This document shows positions 44,301 to 53,212 of a DNA stretch of 64,000 nt, piece after piece (position 1 is the stretch's first letter; each line of letters starts with the position of its first letter). The notes below the pieces were generated by a model, which saw only the letters and a program-made list of their open reading frames with translations, searched no databases and was not told the origin of the DNA. The position numbers were made by a program, and so were the translations under genes. Source of the DNA: Elusimicrobiota bacterium (GTDB taxonomy: Bacteria > Elusimicrobiota > Elusimicrobia > UBA1565 > UBA9628); contig DMMY01000030.1 of NCBI GenBank assembly GCA_003452935.1, forward strand, positions 61,798 through 125,797, read 5' to 3'.

Positions 44301-45647
44301 ATGGCAGTCACGAAAGACGACAAGAAGAATCTCATCATCATGGGCGCCGCTGGCCGCGACTTCCATGATTTCAACGTTTACTGGAAGCAGCAACCCAATT
44401 ACAGGGTCGTGGCCTTCACCGCGGCGCAGATCCCGGACATAGCGGGCCGGGTCTACCCCGAGGAACTCGCAGGTCCCGATTACCCGAAGGGCATCCCCAT
44501 CGAAAGCGAGAGCGAGATCACGGAACTCATACGCAAGCACCATATCGACGAGGTCGTCCTGGCCTATTCGGACCTCAACCACCTCGACGTCATGCACAAA
44601 GCCTCCGTGGTCAATGCCGCCGGAGCCGACTTCCGCCTCATGGGCTGGCGCCAGACCATGCTCCAAAGCAAAAAGCCCGTCATAGCGGTCTGCGCCGTGC
44701 GCACCGGCTGCGGCAAAAGCCAGACCACGCGCAGGGTCAGCGAGTACCTAAAGGCCCTGGGCAAGAAAGTGGCCGTGGTGCGCCATCCCATGCCCTACGG
44801 CGACCTGACCAAGCAGATATGCCAGCGCTTCGCCCAGCTTTCCGACCTCGACCTGCACAAGTGCACCATCGAGGAACGCGAGGAATACGAGCCCCATATC
44901 ATGGCCGGCAACGTGCTCTTCGCGGGCGTGGACTACGCCGAGATCCTGCGCCGCGCCGAGGCCGAGGCCGACGTGGTGCTCTGGGACGGAGGCAACAACG
45001 ACACGCCCTTCTTCAAGCCCGACCTGCACATCGTGGTGACCGACCCCTTGCGGCCGGGACACGAGCTGGCCTATTACCCGGGCGAGACCAACCTGCGCAT
45101 GGCCGATCTGGTCATCATCAACAAGATCGACACCGCGACTGCGGAGCAGATCGCCCTGGTGGAGAAGAACATCCGCGCCGCCAACCCCAAGGCCCGCGTG
45201 CTCAAGGCGGAATCCCTGGTCACGCTCACGGACTCGGCCGCGGTCAAGGGCATGAAAGTCCTCGTGGTCGAGGACGGGCCGACGCTCACGCACGGCGAGA
45301 TGCGTTTCGGCGCCGGCCACGTCGCGGCCCGCCGCTCCGGGGCCAAGGAGATCGTCGATCCCCGCCCCTACGCCGTGGGCTCGATCAAGAAGACCTTCGA
45401 GACCTACACCCACGTGACCGAGATACTGCCGGCCATGGGCTACGGCGACAAGCAGATGTCCGACCTGCGCCAGACCATCGACGCCACCCCTTGCGACGTC
45501 GTCATCGTGGGCACGCCCATCGATCTGACCAGGCTGCTCAAGATCAACAAACCTTCCGTCCGCGTGACCTACGAGCTCAAGGAGACCAACGGCGCCTTGC
45601 GCGAACTCGTGGGCAAGGCCGCGGCCCAGACAACCAAGGAGAAATGA
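44301..45647 (+). CDS. COG2403 GTPase / cyclic 2,3-diphosphoglycerate synthetase-like protein
   Basis: A 448-aa protein. An N-terminal nucleotide-binding region (LIIMGAAGRDFHDFN) is followed by a P-loop at about residue 135, VCAVRTGCGKSQTTRR, and a later NKID-type guanine motif in VIINKIDTAT. It matches the family named after archaeal cyclic 2,3-diphosphoglycerate synthetase, whose bacterial members often sit beside arginine-catabolism genes. Here it heads rocD, arcC and OTC genes and lies 1 nt from rocD, so a link to carbamoyl phosphate or energy metabolism seems more likely than cDPG synthesis. That link is inference. Confidence 0.8.
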   Translation: MAVTKDDKKNLIIMGAAGRDFHDFNVYWKQQPNYRVVAFTAAQIPDIAGRVYPEELAGPDYPKGIPIESESEITELIRKHHIDEVVLAYSDLNHLDVMHKASVVNAAGADFRLMGWRQTMLQSKKPVIAVCAVRTGCGKSQTTRRVSEYLKALGKKVAVVRHPMPYGDLTKQICQRFAQLSDLDLHKCTIEEREEYEPHIMAGNVLFAGVDYAEILRRAEAEADVVLWDGGNNDTPFFKPDLHIVVTDPLRPGHELAYYPGETNLRMADLVIINKIDTATAEQIALVEKNIRAANPKARVLKAESLVTLTDSAAVKGMKVLVVEDGPTLTHGEMRFGAGHVAARRSGAKEIVDPRPYAVGSIKKTFETYTHVTEILPAMGYGDKQMSDLRQTIDATPCDVVIVGTPIDLTRLLKINKPSVRVTYELKETNGALRELVGKAAAQTTKEK

Positions 45648-45648
45648 C

Positions 45649-46878
45649 ATGATCACCACCGCCACCGCGGAAAACAAATCCGTCGCCCAGGAGCTCATGG
45701 AACTCGCCGAAAAGCACGGCGCGCACAACTATCATCCCCTGCCCATCGTCATCTCCGAGGCCAAGGGCGTCTGGGTCAAGGACCCGGAAGGCTGCAAGTA
45801 TCTCGACATGCTCAGTTCCTACTCGGCCCTCAACCACGGCCACCGCCACCCGGCCGTGCTCAAGGCCCTCATCGACCAGGCCAAGAAGGTCACCCTCACC
45901 TCCCGGGCCTTTCACAACGACCAGATCGGGCCCTTCCTCAAGGAACTCTCCGAGCTGACGGGCTTTGCCATGGCCCTGCCCATGAACTCGGGCGCCGAGG
46001 CCGTCGAGACCGCGGTCAAGACCGCGCGCAAGTGGGGCTGTCTCAAGAAGGGCCTGGCCCAGGACCAAGCCGAGATCATCGTGGCGGCCAACAACTTCCA
46101 CGGCCGCACCGTGACCATCATCAGCTTCTCCTCGGACGAGCAGTACCGCCGCGACTTCGGGCCCATGACCCCGGGGTTCAAGATCGTGCCCTTCGGCGAC
46201 GCCGAGGCCCTGCGCGCGGCCATCACCCCGCGCACCGTGGCTTTCCTCGTCGAGCCCATTCAGGCCGAGGCCGGAATACTCATCCCTCCGCCGGGCTATC
46301 TCCAGAAAGTCCGGGAGATATGCTCCCAGTCCAACGTCCTGCTCATGGCCGACGAGATACAAACCGGCATGGGCCGCACCGGCAAGATGTTTGCCTTCGA
46401 GCACGAGGGCATCCGTCCCGACGTCCTCATCCTGGGCAAGGCCCTGGGCGGAGGCGTCATGCCCATCTCGGTCGTCTGCGCCGACGAGGACGTCCTGGGC
46501 GTCTACAAGCCCGGCGATCACGGCTCCACCTTCGGAGGCAACCCCCTGGCCTGCGCGGTGGCCCGGGCCGCGATCAAGGCCCTCAAGGAGGAGAACCTGG
46601 TGGAGCGCTCGGCGCGCATGGGAGAGTACCTCATGGGCAAGCTCAACGCGCTCAAGAGCGGCTACGTCAAGGAAATCCGCGGCCGCGGCCTGCTCGTCGG
46701 CATAGAGCTGCACGCCTCGGCCGGCGGCGCCCGCCGCTTCTGCGAGGACCTCATGCGCCGCGGCATGCTCTGCAAGGAGACCCACGAGCACGTCATCCGC
46801 CTGGCCCCCCCCTTGGTCATCACCGAGAAGGAGATCGACTGGGCCTTCTCCCGTCTCAAGAAGGTTCTGGGAGGATGA
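45649..46878 (+). CDS. rocD: Ornithine--oxo-acid transaminase
   Basis: A 409-aa class III aminotransferase with the ornithine-aminotransferase N-terminus (HNYHPLPIVISEAKGVWV), LMADEIQTGMGRTGKM and PLP lysine Lys264 in LGKALGGGVMP. It converts ornithine to glutamate-5-semialdehyde. Its position between the COG2403 gene and arcC fits ornithine disposal after citrulline breakdown. An AAGGAG Shine-Dalgarno sequence precedes the ATG. Confidence 0.93.
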   Translation: MITTATAENKSVAQELMELAEKHGAHNYHPLPIVISEAKGVWVKDPEGCKYLDMLSSYSALNHGHRHPAVLKALIDQAKKVTLTSRAFHNDQIGPFLKELSELTGFAMALPMNSGAEAVETAVKTARKWGCLKKGLAQDQAEIIVAANNFHGRTVTIISFSSDEQYRRDFGPMTPGFKIVPFGDAEALRAAITPRTVAFLVEPIQAEAGILIPPPGYLQKVREICSQSNVLLMADEIQTGMGRTGKMFAFEHEGIRPDVLILGKALGGGVMPISVVCADEDVLGVYKPGDHGSTFGGNPLACAVARAAIKALKEENLVERSARMGEYLMGKLNALKSGYVKEIRGRGLLVGIELHASAGGARRFCEDLMRRGMLCKETHEHVIRLAPPLVITEKEIDWAFSRLKKVLGG

Positions 46879-46905
46879 AGCCGGCCCGCTTGCCGTTGTC
46901 CGTCC

Positions 46906-46960
46906 CTTCGCGCCGCAACGTGGCGCGAAGCACAACGCCCCCCTACGAGGGGGGCGTTGT
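46906..46960. other. Two tandem hairpins inside the rocD-arcC spacer
   Basis: CTTCGCGCC pairs with GGCGCGAAG (46906-46930), and ACAACGCCCCCC pairs with GGGGGGCGTTGT (46932-46960). Both stems are perfect and neither has a U-tract. Because genes on both sides run the same way, they may tune or process the mRNA between rocD and arcC. Confidence 0.7.
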
Positions 46961-46988
46961 CTCCGTTGGGGGTGGCCTCTAGCCTCTC

Positions 46989-47945
46989 ATGGAACACGAA
47001 CTCTTCGTCGTAGCCCTGGGCGGCAACGCCCTGCTATCCCCCAAGGAGAAGGGGACCACCGAGGAGCAATCCCTCAACGCCGAGCGCACCTGCGAGCAGC
47101 TTGCCCCCCTCATCAAGCCCGAATTCCACCTCGTCATCACGCACGGCAACGGCCCGCAGGTGGGCAACATCAACCTGCAGCAGGAGCTCGCCAAGCCCGA
47201 GGTGCCGCCCCTCTCCCTGGACGCCTGCGTGGCCATGTCCGAGGGGAGCATGGGACATTTCCTGCAGATGGGAATGCTCAACTCGCTGCGCCGGCGGCGC
47301 TACCGGCGCTACGTGGTGACCTGCATCACCCAGGTCATCGTCGACCCCGACGACCCGGCCTTCAAAAATCCCACGAAACCCGTGGGGCGCTTCTACTCGG
47401 AAGAGGAGGCCAAGTCCTTGGCCAAGGAGCGCGGCTGGACCGTAGTCGAGGACGCCAAGCGCGGCTGGCGCCGCGTCGTGCCTTCGCCCAAGCCGGTCAA
47501 GGTCATCCAAAGGCACATGATCAAGACGCAGGTCCTCTTCGGCGACATAGTGATCTGCGTGGGCGGAGGCGGAGTGCCGGTCGTGCAAATGCCCGACAAG
47601 ACCTACAAAGCCGTGGAAGCGGTCATTGACAAGGACCTGGCCAGTTCGGTTCTGGCCAGCTCGATCCGGGCCGACTGCATGATCATCCTCACCGCCGTCC
47701 CCAACGTCTGCCTCAACTTCAAGACCCCGCAGGAAAAAGTCCTCGCGCATGTCACCACGCGGCAACTGCGCAAGCATCTGGAGGAAGGACACTTCGCGGC
47801 CGGCAGCATGCGGCCCAAGGTCGAAGCAGCCCTCAACCACCTCGCTAACGAGGGGCGCAGGGTCATCATCACCGACATCGAAAGCCTGCCCAAGGCGCTC
47901 CAGGGCAAGGCCGGGACCCACATACAACGATACCATGAAGACTAA
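46989..47945 (+). CDS. arcC: Carbamate kinase
   Basis: A 318-aa amino-acid-kinase-fold enzyme with VVALGGNALL at the N-terminus, VITHGNGPQVGNI, VGRFYSEEEA and CVGGGGVPVV, all typical of ArcC. It makes ATP from carbamoyl phosphate and ADP, releasing carbamate. The OTC gene overlaps its 3' end. Together with OTC it yields one ATP per citrulline. Length is normal (about 310 aa). Confidence 0.96.
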   Translation: MEHELFVVALGGNALLSPKEKGTTEEQSLNAERTCEQLAPLIKPEFHLVITHGNGPQVGNINLQQELAKPEVPPLSLDACVAMSEGSMGHFLQMGMLNSLRRRRYRRYVVTCITQVIVDPDDPAFKNPTKPVGRFYSEEEAKSLAKERGWTVVEDAKRGWRRVVPSPKPVKVIQRHMIKTQVLFGDIVICVGGGGVPVVQMPDKTYKAVEAVIDKDLASSVLASSIRADCMIILTAVPNVCLNFKTPQEKVLAHVTTRQLRKHLEEGHFAAGSMRPKVEAALNHLANEGRRVIITDIESLPKALQGKAGTHIQRYHED

Positions 47946-48879
47946 ACACATGACCCGAACGCGCAAGGATCTGACCAGCCTCTCGGACGTGAGCAAGACG
48001 GAGCTCGAATCCTGGTTCGAACTGGCCCTCAAGCTCAAGAAAGAGCAGAAGGCGGGCAAGACCCATCATCTGCTGGCCGGGAAAAACCTGGCCATGATTT
48101 TCCAGAAGTCCTCCACCCGCACCCGGGTCTCATTCGAGATCGCCATGCGCCAACTGGGAGGCGCCGGGCTTTACCTATCGGGCAACGAGCTCCAGCTCGG
48201 CCGCGGCGAGACCATCGCGGACACCGCCAAAGTCCTTTCCCGCTACGTCGACGGGATCATGGCCCGAGTTTACGGCCACAAGGATATCCTGGCCCTGGCG
48301 GACAACGCCACGGTTCCCGTCATCAACGGCCTCTCCGATTATTCCCATCCCTGCCAGGCCGTGGCCGATTATCTGACCATCCTCGAGCACAAAGGCCGGC
48401 TCCAAGGCCTTTCCCTGGCCTACGTGGGGGACGGCAACAACGTGGCCCACAGCCTGCTTTTCGGCGGAGCCAAACTCGGGGTCTCGGTCGCCGTGATCTG
48501 CCCCAAGGGCTACGAGCCCCAGGCCGAGGTGGTCAAGCTCGCCGAGGAAGACGCCCGCAAGACCGGAGCCCGCATCCTCGTCAGCGACGACGTCGCCGCG
48601 GTCAAGAACGCGGACGTCATCTACACGGACGTTTGGGCCAGCATGGGGCAGGAGAAAGAGCACGAGGAACGCGTGCGCGTCTTCAAGCCTTTCCAGGTCA
48701 ATTCCCGGCTCATGGGCATGACTGGCAAGGAGGACACCCTGTTCATGCACTGCCTGCCCGCCCACCGCGGGGAGGAAGTCACGGACGAGGTGGTCGACAG
48801 CCGAAACTCCGTGGTCTTCGACGAAGCGGAAAATCGCCTGCACGCGCAAAAAGCCATTCTGGTCAGCCTCATGGCCTAG
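47935..48879 (+). CDS. Ornithine carbamoyltransferase
   Basis: A 314-aa transcarbamylase with the carbamoyl-phosphate loop KSSTRTRVSFE, SHPCQAVADY and the ornithine-site HCLPAHRGEEV. In this cluster it probably runs catabolically, splitting citrulline to ornithine and carbamoyl phosphate for ArcC; sequence alone cannot separate ArcB from ArgF. The first ATG (47935) overlaps arcC by 11 nt; an ATG at 47950, giving MTRTRKDLTSLSD, is an equally good start. No arginine deiminase is present. Confidence 0.94.
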   Translation: MKTKHMTRTRKDLTSLSDVSKTELESWFELALKLKKEQKAGKTHHLLAGKNLAMIFQKSSTRTRVSFEIAMRQLGGAGLYLSGNELQLGRGETIADTAKVLSRYVDGIMARVYGHKDILALADNATVPVINGLSDYSHPCQAVADYLTILEHKGRLQGLSLAYVGDGNNVAHSLLFGGAKLGVSVAVICPKGYEPQAEVVKLAEEDARKTGARILVSDDVAAVKNADVIYTDVWASMGQEKEHEERVRVFKPFQVNSRLMGMTGKEDTLFMHCLPAHRGEEVTDEVVDSRNSVVFDEAENRLHAQKAILVSLMA

Positions 48880-48902
48880 GCTTCTTCTCTCAAGGAGATC
48901 AC

Positions 48903-49433
48903 TTGAATACCAAGTTAATGACCGTTGCCGCGGTTTTCGCGTCCGTGTCCATATCGGGATGCGCTAACCGCATCATCGACTTCACCGCCCTTTCCTCGAA
49001 AAACGTGGACATCCCGGGCGTGCGCGGCGAGCGGGTGCGCGGCGAGGACATGGCTTCCATCGTCATCTTCATCCCCACCGGGACCCCCAACATCAAGGAA
49101 GCGGTGGATGACGCTCTCGAAAAAGGAAACGGCGACCTGCTCATAGACGGCGTCATCTACAATAAAATGTGGTATATCCCTTACGTCTTCGGCCGATTCG
49201 GCTTCGTCGTGGAAGGCACGGTCGTCAACACGAAGAAAGCGCCGCCGCCCGTCGGCGAACGCCAAGCGCTGCCCATGACGAAGACCGTCCCCCCTCCCGC
49301 GCCCCAGGCCGCGCCACCCTCCGCCCCCGCGGCGCAGGAGACAAAAATCGAGGCGCCGGCCCCGCCAGCGCCGCAGGAGCCCCCGGCGCCCCAGCCGCAA
49401 AAAAGCACCAAGTCCTACGACGACCAGCTCTAG
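48903..49433 (+). CDS. Conserved lipoprotein of unknown function
   Basis: A 176-aa protein starting at a TTG behind AAGGAG. A lipobox (SISGC, Cys about 20) marks it as a lipoprotein. The conserved segment RIIDFTALSSKNVD, then IFIPTGTPNIKEAVDDALEK, then DLLIDGVIYNKMWYIPYVFG occurs in lipoproteins of many Gram-negative bacteria without assigned function. A Pro/Ala-rich tail of about 60 residues is extra here. The CDF transporter gene starts at the very next base after its stop. Confidence 0.78.
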   Translation: MNTKLMTVAAVFASVSISGCANRIIDFTALSSKNVDIPGVRGERVRGEDMASIVIFIPTGTPNIKEAVDDALEKGNGDLLIDGVIYNKMWYIPYVFGRFGFVVEGTVVNTKKAPPPVGERQALPMTKTVPPPAPQAAPPSAPAAQETKIEAPAPPAPQEPPAPQPQKSTKSYDDQL

Positions 49434-50849
49434 ATGACATCCGTTTCCAGCGCGCAAGCCAACCGGGAAAAATTCTCCGTCGCTCTTACCTCGGTATGCG
49501 CCGCGGTCGCGCTCACCGGCACCAAGCTCGCGGTGGGACTGTGGACCAACAGCCTGGGCATCCTCTCCGAGGCCGCGCACTCCGGCCTGGACCTGCTGGC
49601 CGCGGGCATGACCCTTTGGGCCGTGAGCGTAGCCGGCAAACCGGCGGACAGCGGCCATACCTACGGGCACGGCAAGGTCGAGAACCTTTCGGCGCTCTTT
49701 GAAACCCTGCTCCTGCTGTTGACCTGCGTTTGGATCATCTGGGAAGCGGCAGCCAGGCTTTTCCTGCGCCAAGCGCACGTCGACGTCAACGCATATTCCT
49801 TCATCGTCGTCCTGTTCTCCATCGCCATCGACTATTCCCGGTCCCGGGCGCTCAAGCGCGTGGCGGATAAGTACCAGAGCCAGGCTCTCGAGGCCGACGC
49901 CCTGCATTTTTCCACGGACATATGGTCCTCATGCGTCGTGCTCTTCGGCCTCTGCGGCGTGCTGGCCGCCAAAAAGCTCGAGCTGCCCTGGCTGGAGCGG
50001 GCCGACTCGGTCGCGGCCCTGGGCGTGGCCCTCATCGTCATCTGGGTCTGCTGCAAGCTCGGGCGCAAGTCCATCGACGATCTCCTGGACGCCGCGCCCA
50101 AGGACCTCCAGAAAAAAGTCGCGTCCGCGGCCCTAATCCAAGGCGTCCGCGAAGTCCGGCACGTGCGCGTGCGCCGCAGCGGCCCCGCGGTTTTCGCCGA
50201 CGTCGCCATAGCCGTCGGCCACGAAACAACCCTTGAGCGCGCCCATGAAATCGCGGATCAGGCCGAAATATCGGTGCGCGCGTCTTTGCCCGGCGCGGAC
50301 GTCGTGGTCCACGTGGAGCCATGCGTCGACAAGGACGATCCTCTCACCAAGGCCCGCGTCCTGGCCGCGCGCCACGGGCTCGGGGCGCACGGTCTGCGCA
50401 TCTGCGACGAGTCGAGCCGGCTCTGCCTGGAGCTTCATCTGGAGGTCGACCCGGAGCTGAGCATCGAGGCGGCCCATAGCCTGGTGAGCTTGTTCGAGAC
50501 CGACCTGCGCGCCTGGGCCCCGGAGATCGACGACGTCGTCACCCATATCGAGCCGGCCGGAGAACATCCCCAAGAGGCGCGGGCCGACCCGGACGGGGAA
50601 AGGCGACTGCGCGCGGCCCTGGATGAGTTTCTAGCGGCCGAGAAGCAGCCCGCCCGGCCCCACGAGATCAAGGTGCGCTCATCGGGCGGCGAGTTGACCT
50701 TGACTCTGCACTGTTTCCTTCCTCCCGAGACTGGAGTCCGCGAGGCGCACGACCTCACCGTGCGCCTGGAAAAGCATCTGCACGCCGCGGTCAAGGACCT
50801 GGGGCGGATCGTCATCCACGTCGAGCCTATGGAAGGTGCCAGACGTTGA
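49434..50849 (+). CDS. Cation diffusion facilitator with extended C-terminal domains
   Basis: A 471-aa CDF protein. Six hydrophobic segments lie in residues about 15-215. The transport site appears as SEAAHSGLD (about residues 45-53) in TM2 and LHFSTD (about 155) in TM5, a His/Asp set suited to Zn or similar cations. The cytoplasmic part is unusually long: three ZT-dimer-like domains, each ending with a variant of VVHVEP, VTHIEP or VIHVEP, where most CDFs have one. The last residues (EGARR) and stop come from a dispersed repeat at 50835. It abuts the lipoprotein gene. Confidence 0.86.
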   Translation: MTSVSSAQANREKFSVALTSVCAAVALTGTKLAVGLWTNSLGILSEAAHSGLDLLAAGMTLWAVSVAGKPADSGHTYGHGKVENLSALFETLLLLLTCVWIIWEAAARLFLRQAHVDVNAYSFIVVLFSIAIDYSRSRALKRVADKYQSQALEADALHFSTDIWSSCVVLFGLCGVLAAKKLELPWLERADSVAALGVALIVIWVCCKLGRKSIDDLLDAAPKDLQKKVASAALIQGVREVRHVRVRRSGPAVFADVAIAVGHETTLERAHEIADQAEISVRASLPGADVVVHVEPCVDKDDPLTKARVLAARHGLGAHGLRICDESSRLCLELHLEVDPELSIEAAHSLVSLFETDLRAWAPEIDDVVTHIEPAGEHPQEARADPDGERRLRAALDEFLAAEKQPARPHEIKVRSSGGELTLTLHCFLPPETGVREAHDLTVRLEKHLHAAVKDLGRIVIHVEPMEGARR

Positions 50850-50868
50850 CTTTATTGACTTATTGACC
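50835..50868 (+). repeat. REP-like repeat copy 5, supplies the CDF stop codon
   Basis: Reads GGTGCCAGACGTTGACTTTA and continues TTGACTTATTGACC. The TGA of the CDF gene lies within it. Confidence 0.72.
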
Positions 50869-50952
50869 CTGTCTGCATCTTGCCCTCTAGACGCCGGCGC
50901 CCTCGATTTAGTTAGATGCGGAGAGCAAACCAGTTTGATTGAAGGAGGTCCC

Positions 50953-51549
50953 GTGAACTACCAATTGCCTCAACTGCCTTACCCTCAAGACGCCCTGGCG
51001 CCGCATATCTCCGCCGAAACTATTGAGTACCATTACGGCAAGCACCACAAGGCCTACGTCGACAATCTCAACAAGCTCATCGTCGGCACCCCCTTCGAAC
51101 GGGAAACCAGCCTCGAAGCCGTGATCCTCAAAGCTCTTAAAGGCCCTATCTTCAACAACGCGGCCCAAGTCTGGAACCACAGCTTCTACTGGAACTGCCT
51201 CGCGCCCAAAGCCACTCCCCAGCCCAAGGGCAAGCTCGCCGAGTCTCTCATCAAGAGCTTCGGCTCGTTGGCCAAGTTCCAGGAAGAGTTCACCAGCCGC
51301 GCCGTATCGCACTTCGGCTCAGGCTGGGCTTGGCTCGTGTACCGCGACAACAAGCTTGTGGTGGAGACGACCGCCAACGCGGAAACGCCCATGACCACGG
51401 GCGGCAAGGCCCTCCTGACCTGCGACGTATGGGAACACGCCTACTACATCGACTACCGCAACGCCCGGGCCAAGTATCTGGAAAACTTCTGGAAGATCGC
51501 CAACTGGGATTTCGCCGCCAATAACCTAGGAAAAGAGTGCCAGACGTGA
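50953..51549 (+). CDS. sodB: Iron superoxide dismutase
   Basis: A 198-aa Fe/Mn superoxide dismutase starting at a GTG behind GGAGG. Metal ligands are present: His in EYHYGKHHKAYV, His in VWNHSFYW, Asp in CDVWEHAYYIDY and His in the same motif. FNNAAQVWNHSFYWNCL is characteristic of the iron form. It detoxifies superoxide in the cytoplasm, implying contact with oxygen. The last residues (ECQT) and the stop come from repeat copy 6. Confidence 0.94.
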   Translation: MNYQLPQLPYPQDALAPHISAETIEYHYGKHHKAYVDNLNKLIVGTPFERETSLEAVILKALKGPIFNNAAQVWNHSFYWNCLAPKATPQPKGKLAESLIKSFGSLAKFQEEFTSRAVSHFGSGWAWLVYRDNKLVVETTANAETPMTTGGKALLTCDVWEHAYYIDYRNARAKYLENFWKIANWDFAANNLGKECQT

Positions 51550-51638
51550 ACTTTCGGAACTTATTCTACTGCGCAAAAACAGAACGCCAAATATCAAACG
51601 CCTTGCAAAATAAGTTCCACAAGTTCACGTCTGGCACC
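51537..51638. repeat. REP-like copies 6 and 7 as a convergent inverted pair
   Basis: The left arm starts GTGCCAGACGTGAACTTTCG (51537); the right arm on the minus strand starts GTGCCAGACGTGAACTTGTG (51637). The arms run about 32 nt and match at all but about three positions, with a central spacer of about 40 nt. The left arm gives sodB its stop, and the right arm gives fabF its stop. The pair could fold into a long cruciform or bidirectional terminator. Confidence 0.85.
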
Positions 51639-52869
51639 GTTTAAAAATCAGGCAGGCGTTGGTGCCGCCGAAGCCGAAGGAGTTGGACATGGCGTACTCA
51701 ACCTTCGTTTCGCGCGCCTGGTTGGGCACGTAGTCGAGATCGCACTCCGGGTCGGGGTTCTCGTAGTTGATGGTGGGCGGGATATTGCCGTGGCGCAGGA
51801 CCAGAGCCGTGATCCCGGCCTCCACCGCGCCCGCGGCGCCCAGAAGATGGCCGGTCATGGACTTCGTCGAGCTGACCATAAGTCCGTTGCGCGCATGCGC
51901 GCCAAAGACCTTTTTGATCGCCATGGTCTCGAGCTTGTCGTTAAAGGGCGTCGATGTCCCGTGCGCGTTGATGTAGCCTATCGACGCGGGCCCGATGCCC
52001 GCGTCGCTCAAGGCATTGGTCATCACGCGGCAAGCTCCCTCGCCGTCCTCGCAGGGCGCGGTGATGTGGTAGGCGTCGCCTGACATGCCATAACCCGCCA
52101 ACTCGGCGTAGATATTGGCGCCGCGGCGTTGGGCCTGCTCCAACTCCTCCAAAATGAGGATGCCCGAGCCCTCTCCCATCACGAAGCCGTCGCGGTCCCG
52201 GTCAAAAGGCCGGCTGGCGCGCAAGGGTTCCTCGTTGCGCCGGGACAAGGCCCGCATGTTGCCGAAGCCCCCCACGCTTAAGGGCGTGATCGCGGCCTCG
52301 CTGGCCCCGCAGATCATGGCGTCCGACTCGCCGCGCTGGATCATGCGGAAAGAATCCCCTATGGCGTGCGCTCCCGACGAGCAGGCCGTGCAGGTGGCGG
52401 TATTGGGCCCCTTGGCGCCGAGGCGAATCGAAACCTGGCCGGCGGCCAGATTGATGATGGTGGCGGGAATGAAGAACGGCGATATCTTGCGCGGGCCGCC
52501 TTTCATGAGTTCCGTGTGTTCAGCCTCGATCGTGGAAAATCCCCCGATGCCGGAACCGATATTGACGCCCACGCGCGACGCGTTCTCCGGGGTGATGACC
52601 AAGCCCGAGTCCTTGAGCGCGAAGTCCGCGGCCACGATGGCGTATTGGATAAAGGGATCCATCTTCTTGACTTCTTTTTTCTCGATCCAGGCCAGGGGAT
52701 CAAAACCCTTGAGTTCAGCCGCGATCTTGGCGGGAAACAACTCGGTGTCGAATTTCGTGATAAGGCCGACGCCGCACTTGGCCGCCATGAGCGAATCCCA
52801 AGTCGGCTGAGAGCCTATGCCGACGGGAGTCACCAGCCCGATGCCCGTAACGACGACTCTGCGTTTCAC
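51625..52869 (-). CDS. fabF: 3-oxoacyl-ACP synthase II
   Basis: A 414-aa ketosynthase with VVVTGIGLVTPVG at the N-terminus. The Cys-His-His triad lies in TCTACSSGAHA, NAHGTSTPFND and MTGHLLGAAGAVE. It elongates fatty-acyl-ACP with malonyl-ACP. It is divergent from the small ORF and sigma-factor genes. Its C-terminal RCQT and TGA lie inside repeat copy 7, so they are not the native FabF end. Confidence 0.96.
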   Translation of the reverse strand: MKRRVVVTGIGLVTPVGIGSQPTWDSLMAAKCGVGLITKFDTELFPAKIAAELKGFDPLAWIEKKEVKKMDPFIQYAIVAADFALKDSGLVITPENASRVGVNIGSGIGGFSTIEAEHTELMKGGPRKISPFFIPATIINLAAGQVSIRLGAKGPNTATCTACSSGAHAIGDSFRMIQRGESDAMICGASEAAITPLSVGGFGNMRALSRRNEEPLRASRPFDRDRDGFVMGEGSGILILEELEQAQRRGANIYAELAGYGMSGDAYHITAPCEDGEGACRVMTNALSDAGIGPASIGYINAHGTSTPFNDKLETMAIKKVFGAHARNGLMVSSTKSMTGHLLGAAGAVEAGITALVLRHGNIPPTINYENPDPECDLDYVPNQARETKVEYAMSNSFGFGGTNACLIFKRCQT

Positions 52870-53013
52870 GCTACCGCCTCCTCAGAAAAAATGATCTGCG
52901 CAGGCCGAAATAATACCAAATTCAGGTCGGCCGCGTCGTCGCGCCGCCTCGACCCGCGCTCGCTTAACATTTCCGCAACAGCGTTGGAGTTTAATGGAAT
53001 AAGGAGCCATCGG

Positions 53014-53187
53014 ATGAGTAGCGGACGCAAGCCGGTCTCAAAAGAAGGACGGCCGGATCGGCCGCTGACACTTGCCCAATCTCCAGAGGATGAACGCTCC
53101 GCAGGCCGCGGCGAAAGCCCCCTGCAAATGGCCCAAGGCCAAAAGCAGCAGGACGCATTGTGGCGACGGCTCCGCACCCTCGGGTAA
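53014..53187 (+). CDS. Putative 57-aa basic small protein upstream of the sigma factor
   Basis: The ORF starts MSSGRKPVSKEGRPDRPLTL and ends LWRRLRTLG. An AAGGAG site lies 8 nt before the ATG, and the stop is 25 nt before the sigma-factor ATG. It is hydrophilic with many charged residues and no hydrophobic stretch. It might be a regulator of the sigma factor or a leader ORF; no homologue is recognised. Confidence 0.45.
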   Translation: MSSGRKPVSKEGRPDRPLTLAQSPEDERSAGRGESPLQMAQGQKQQDALWRRLRTLG

Positions 53188-53212
53188 GAGCCGTCCCACG
53201 GAGGCACGCAAA

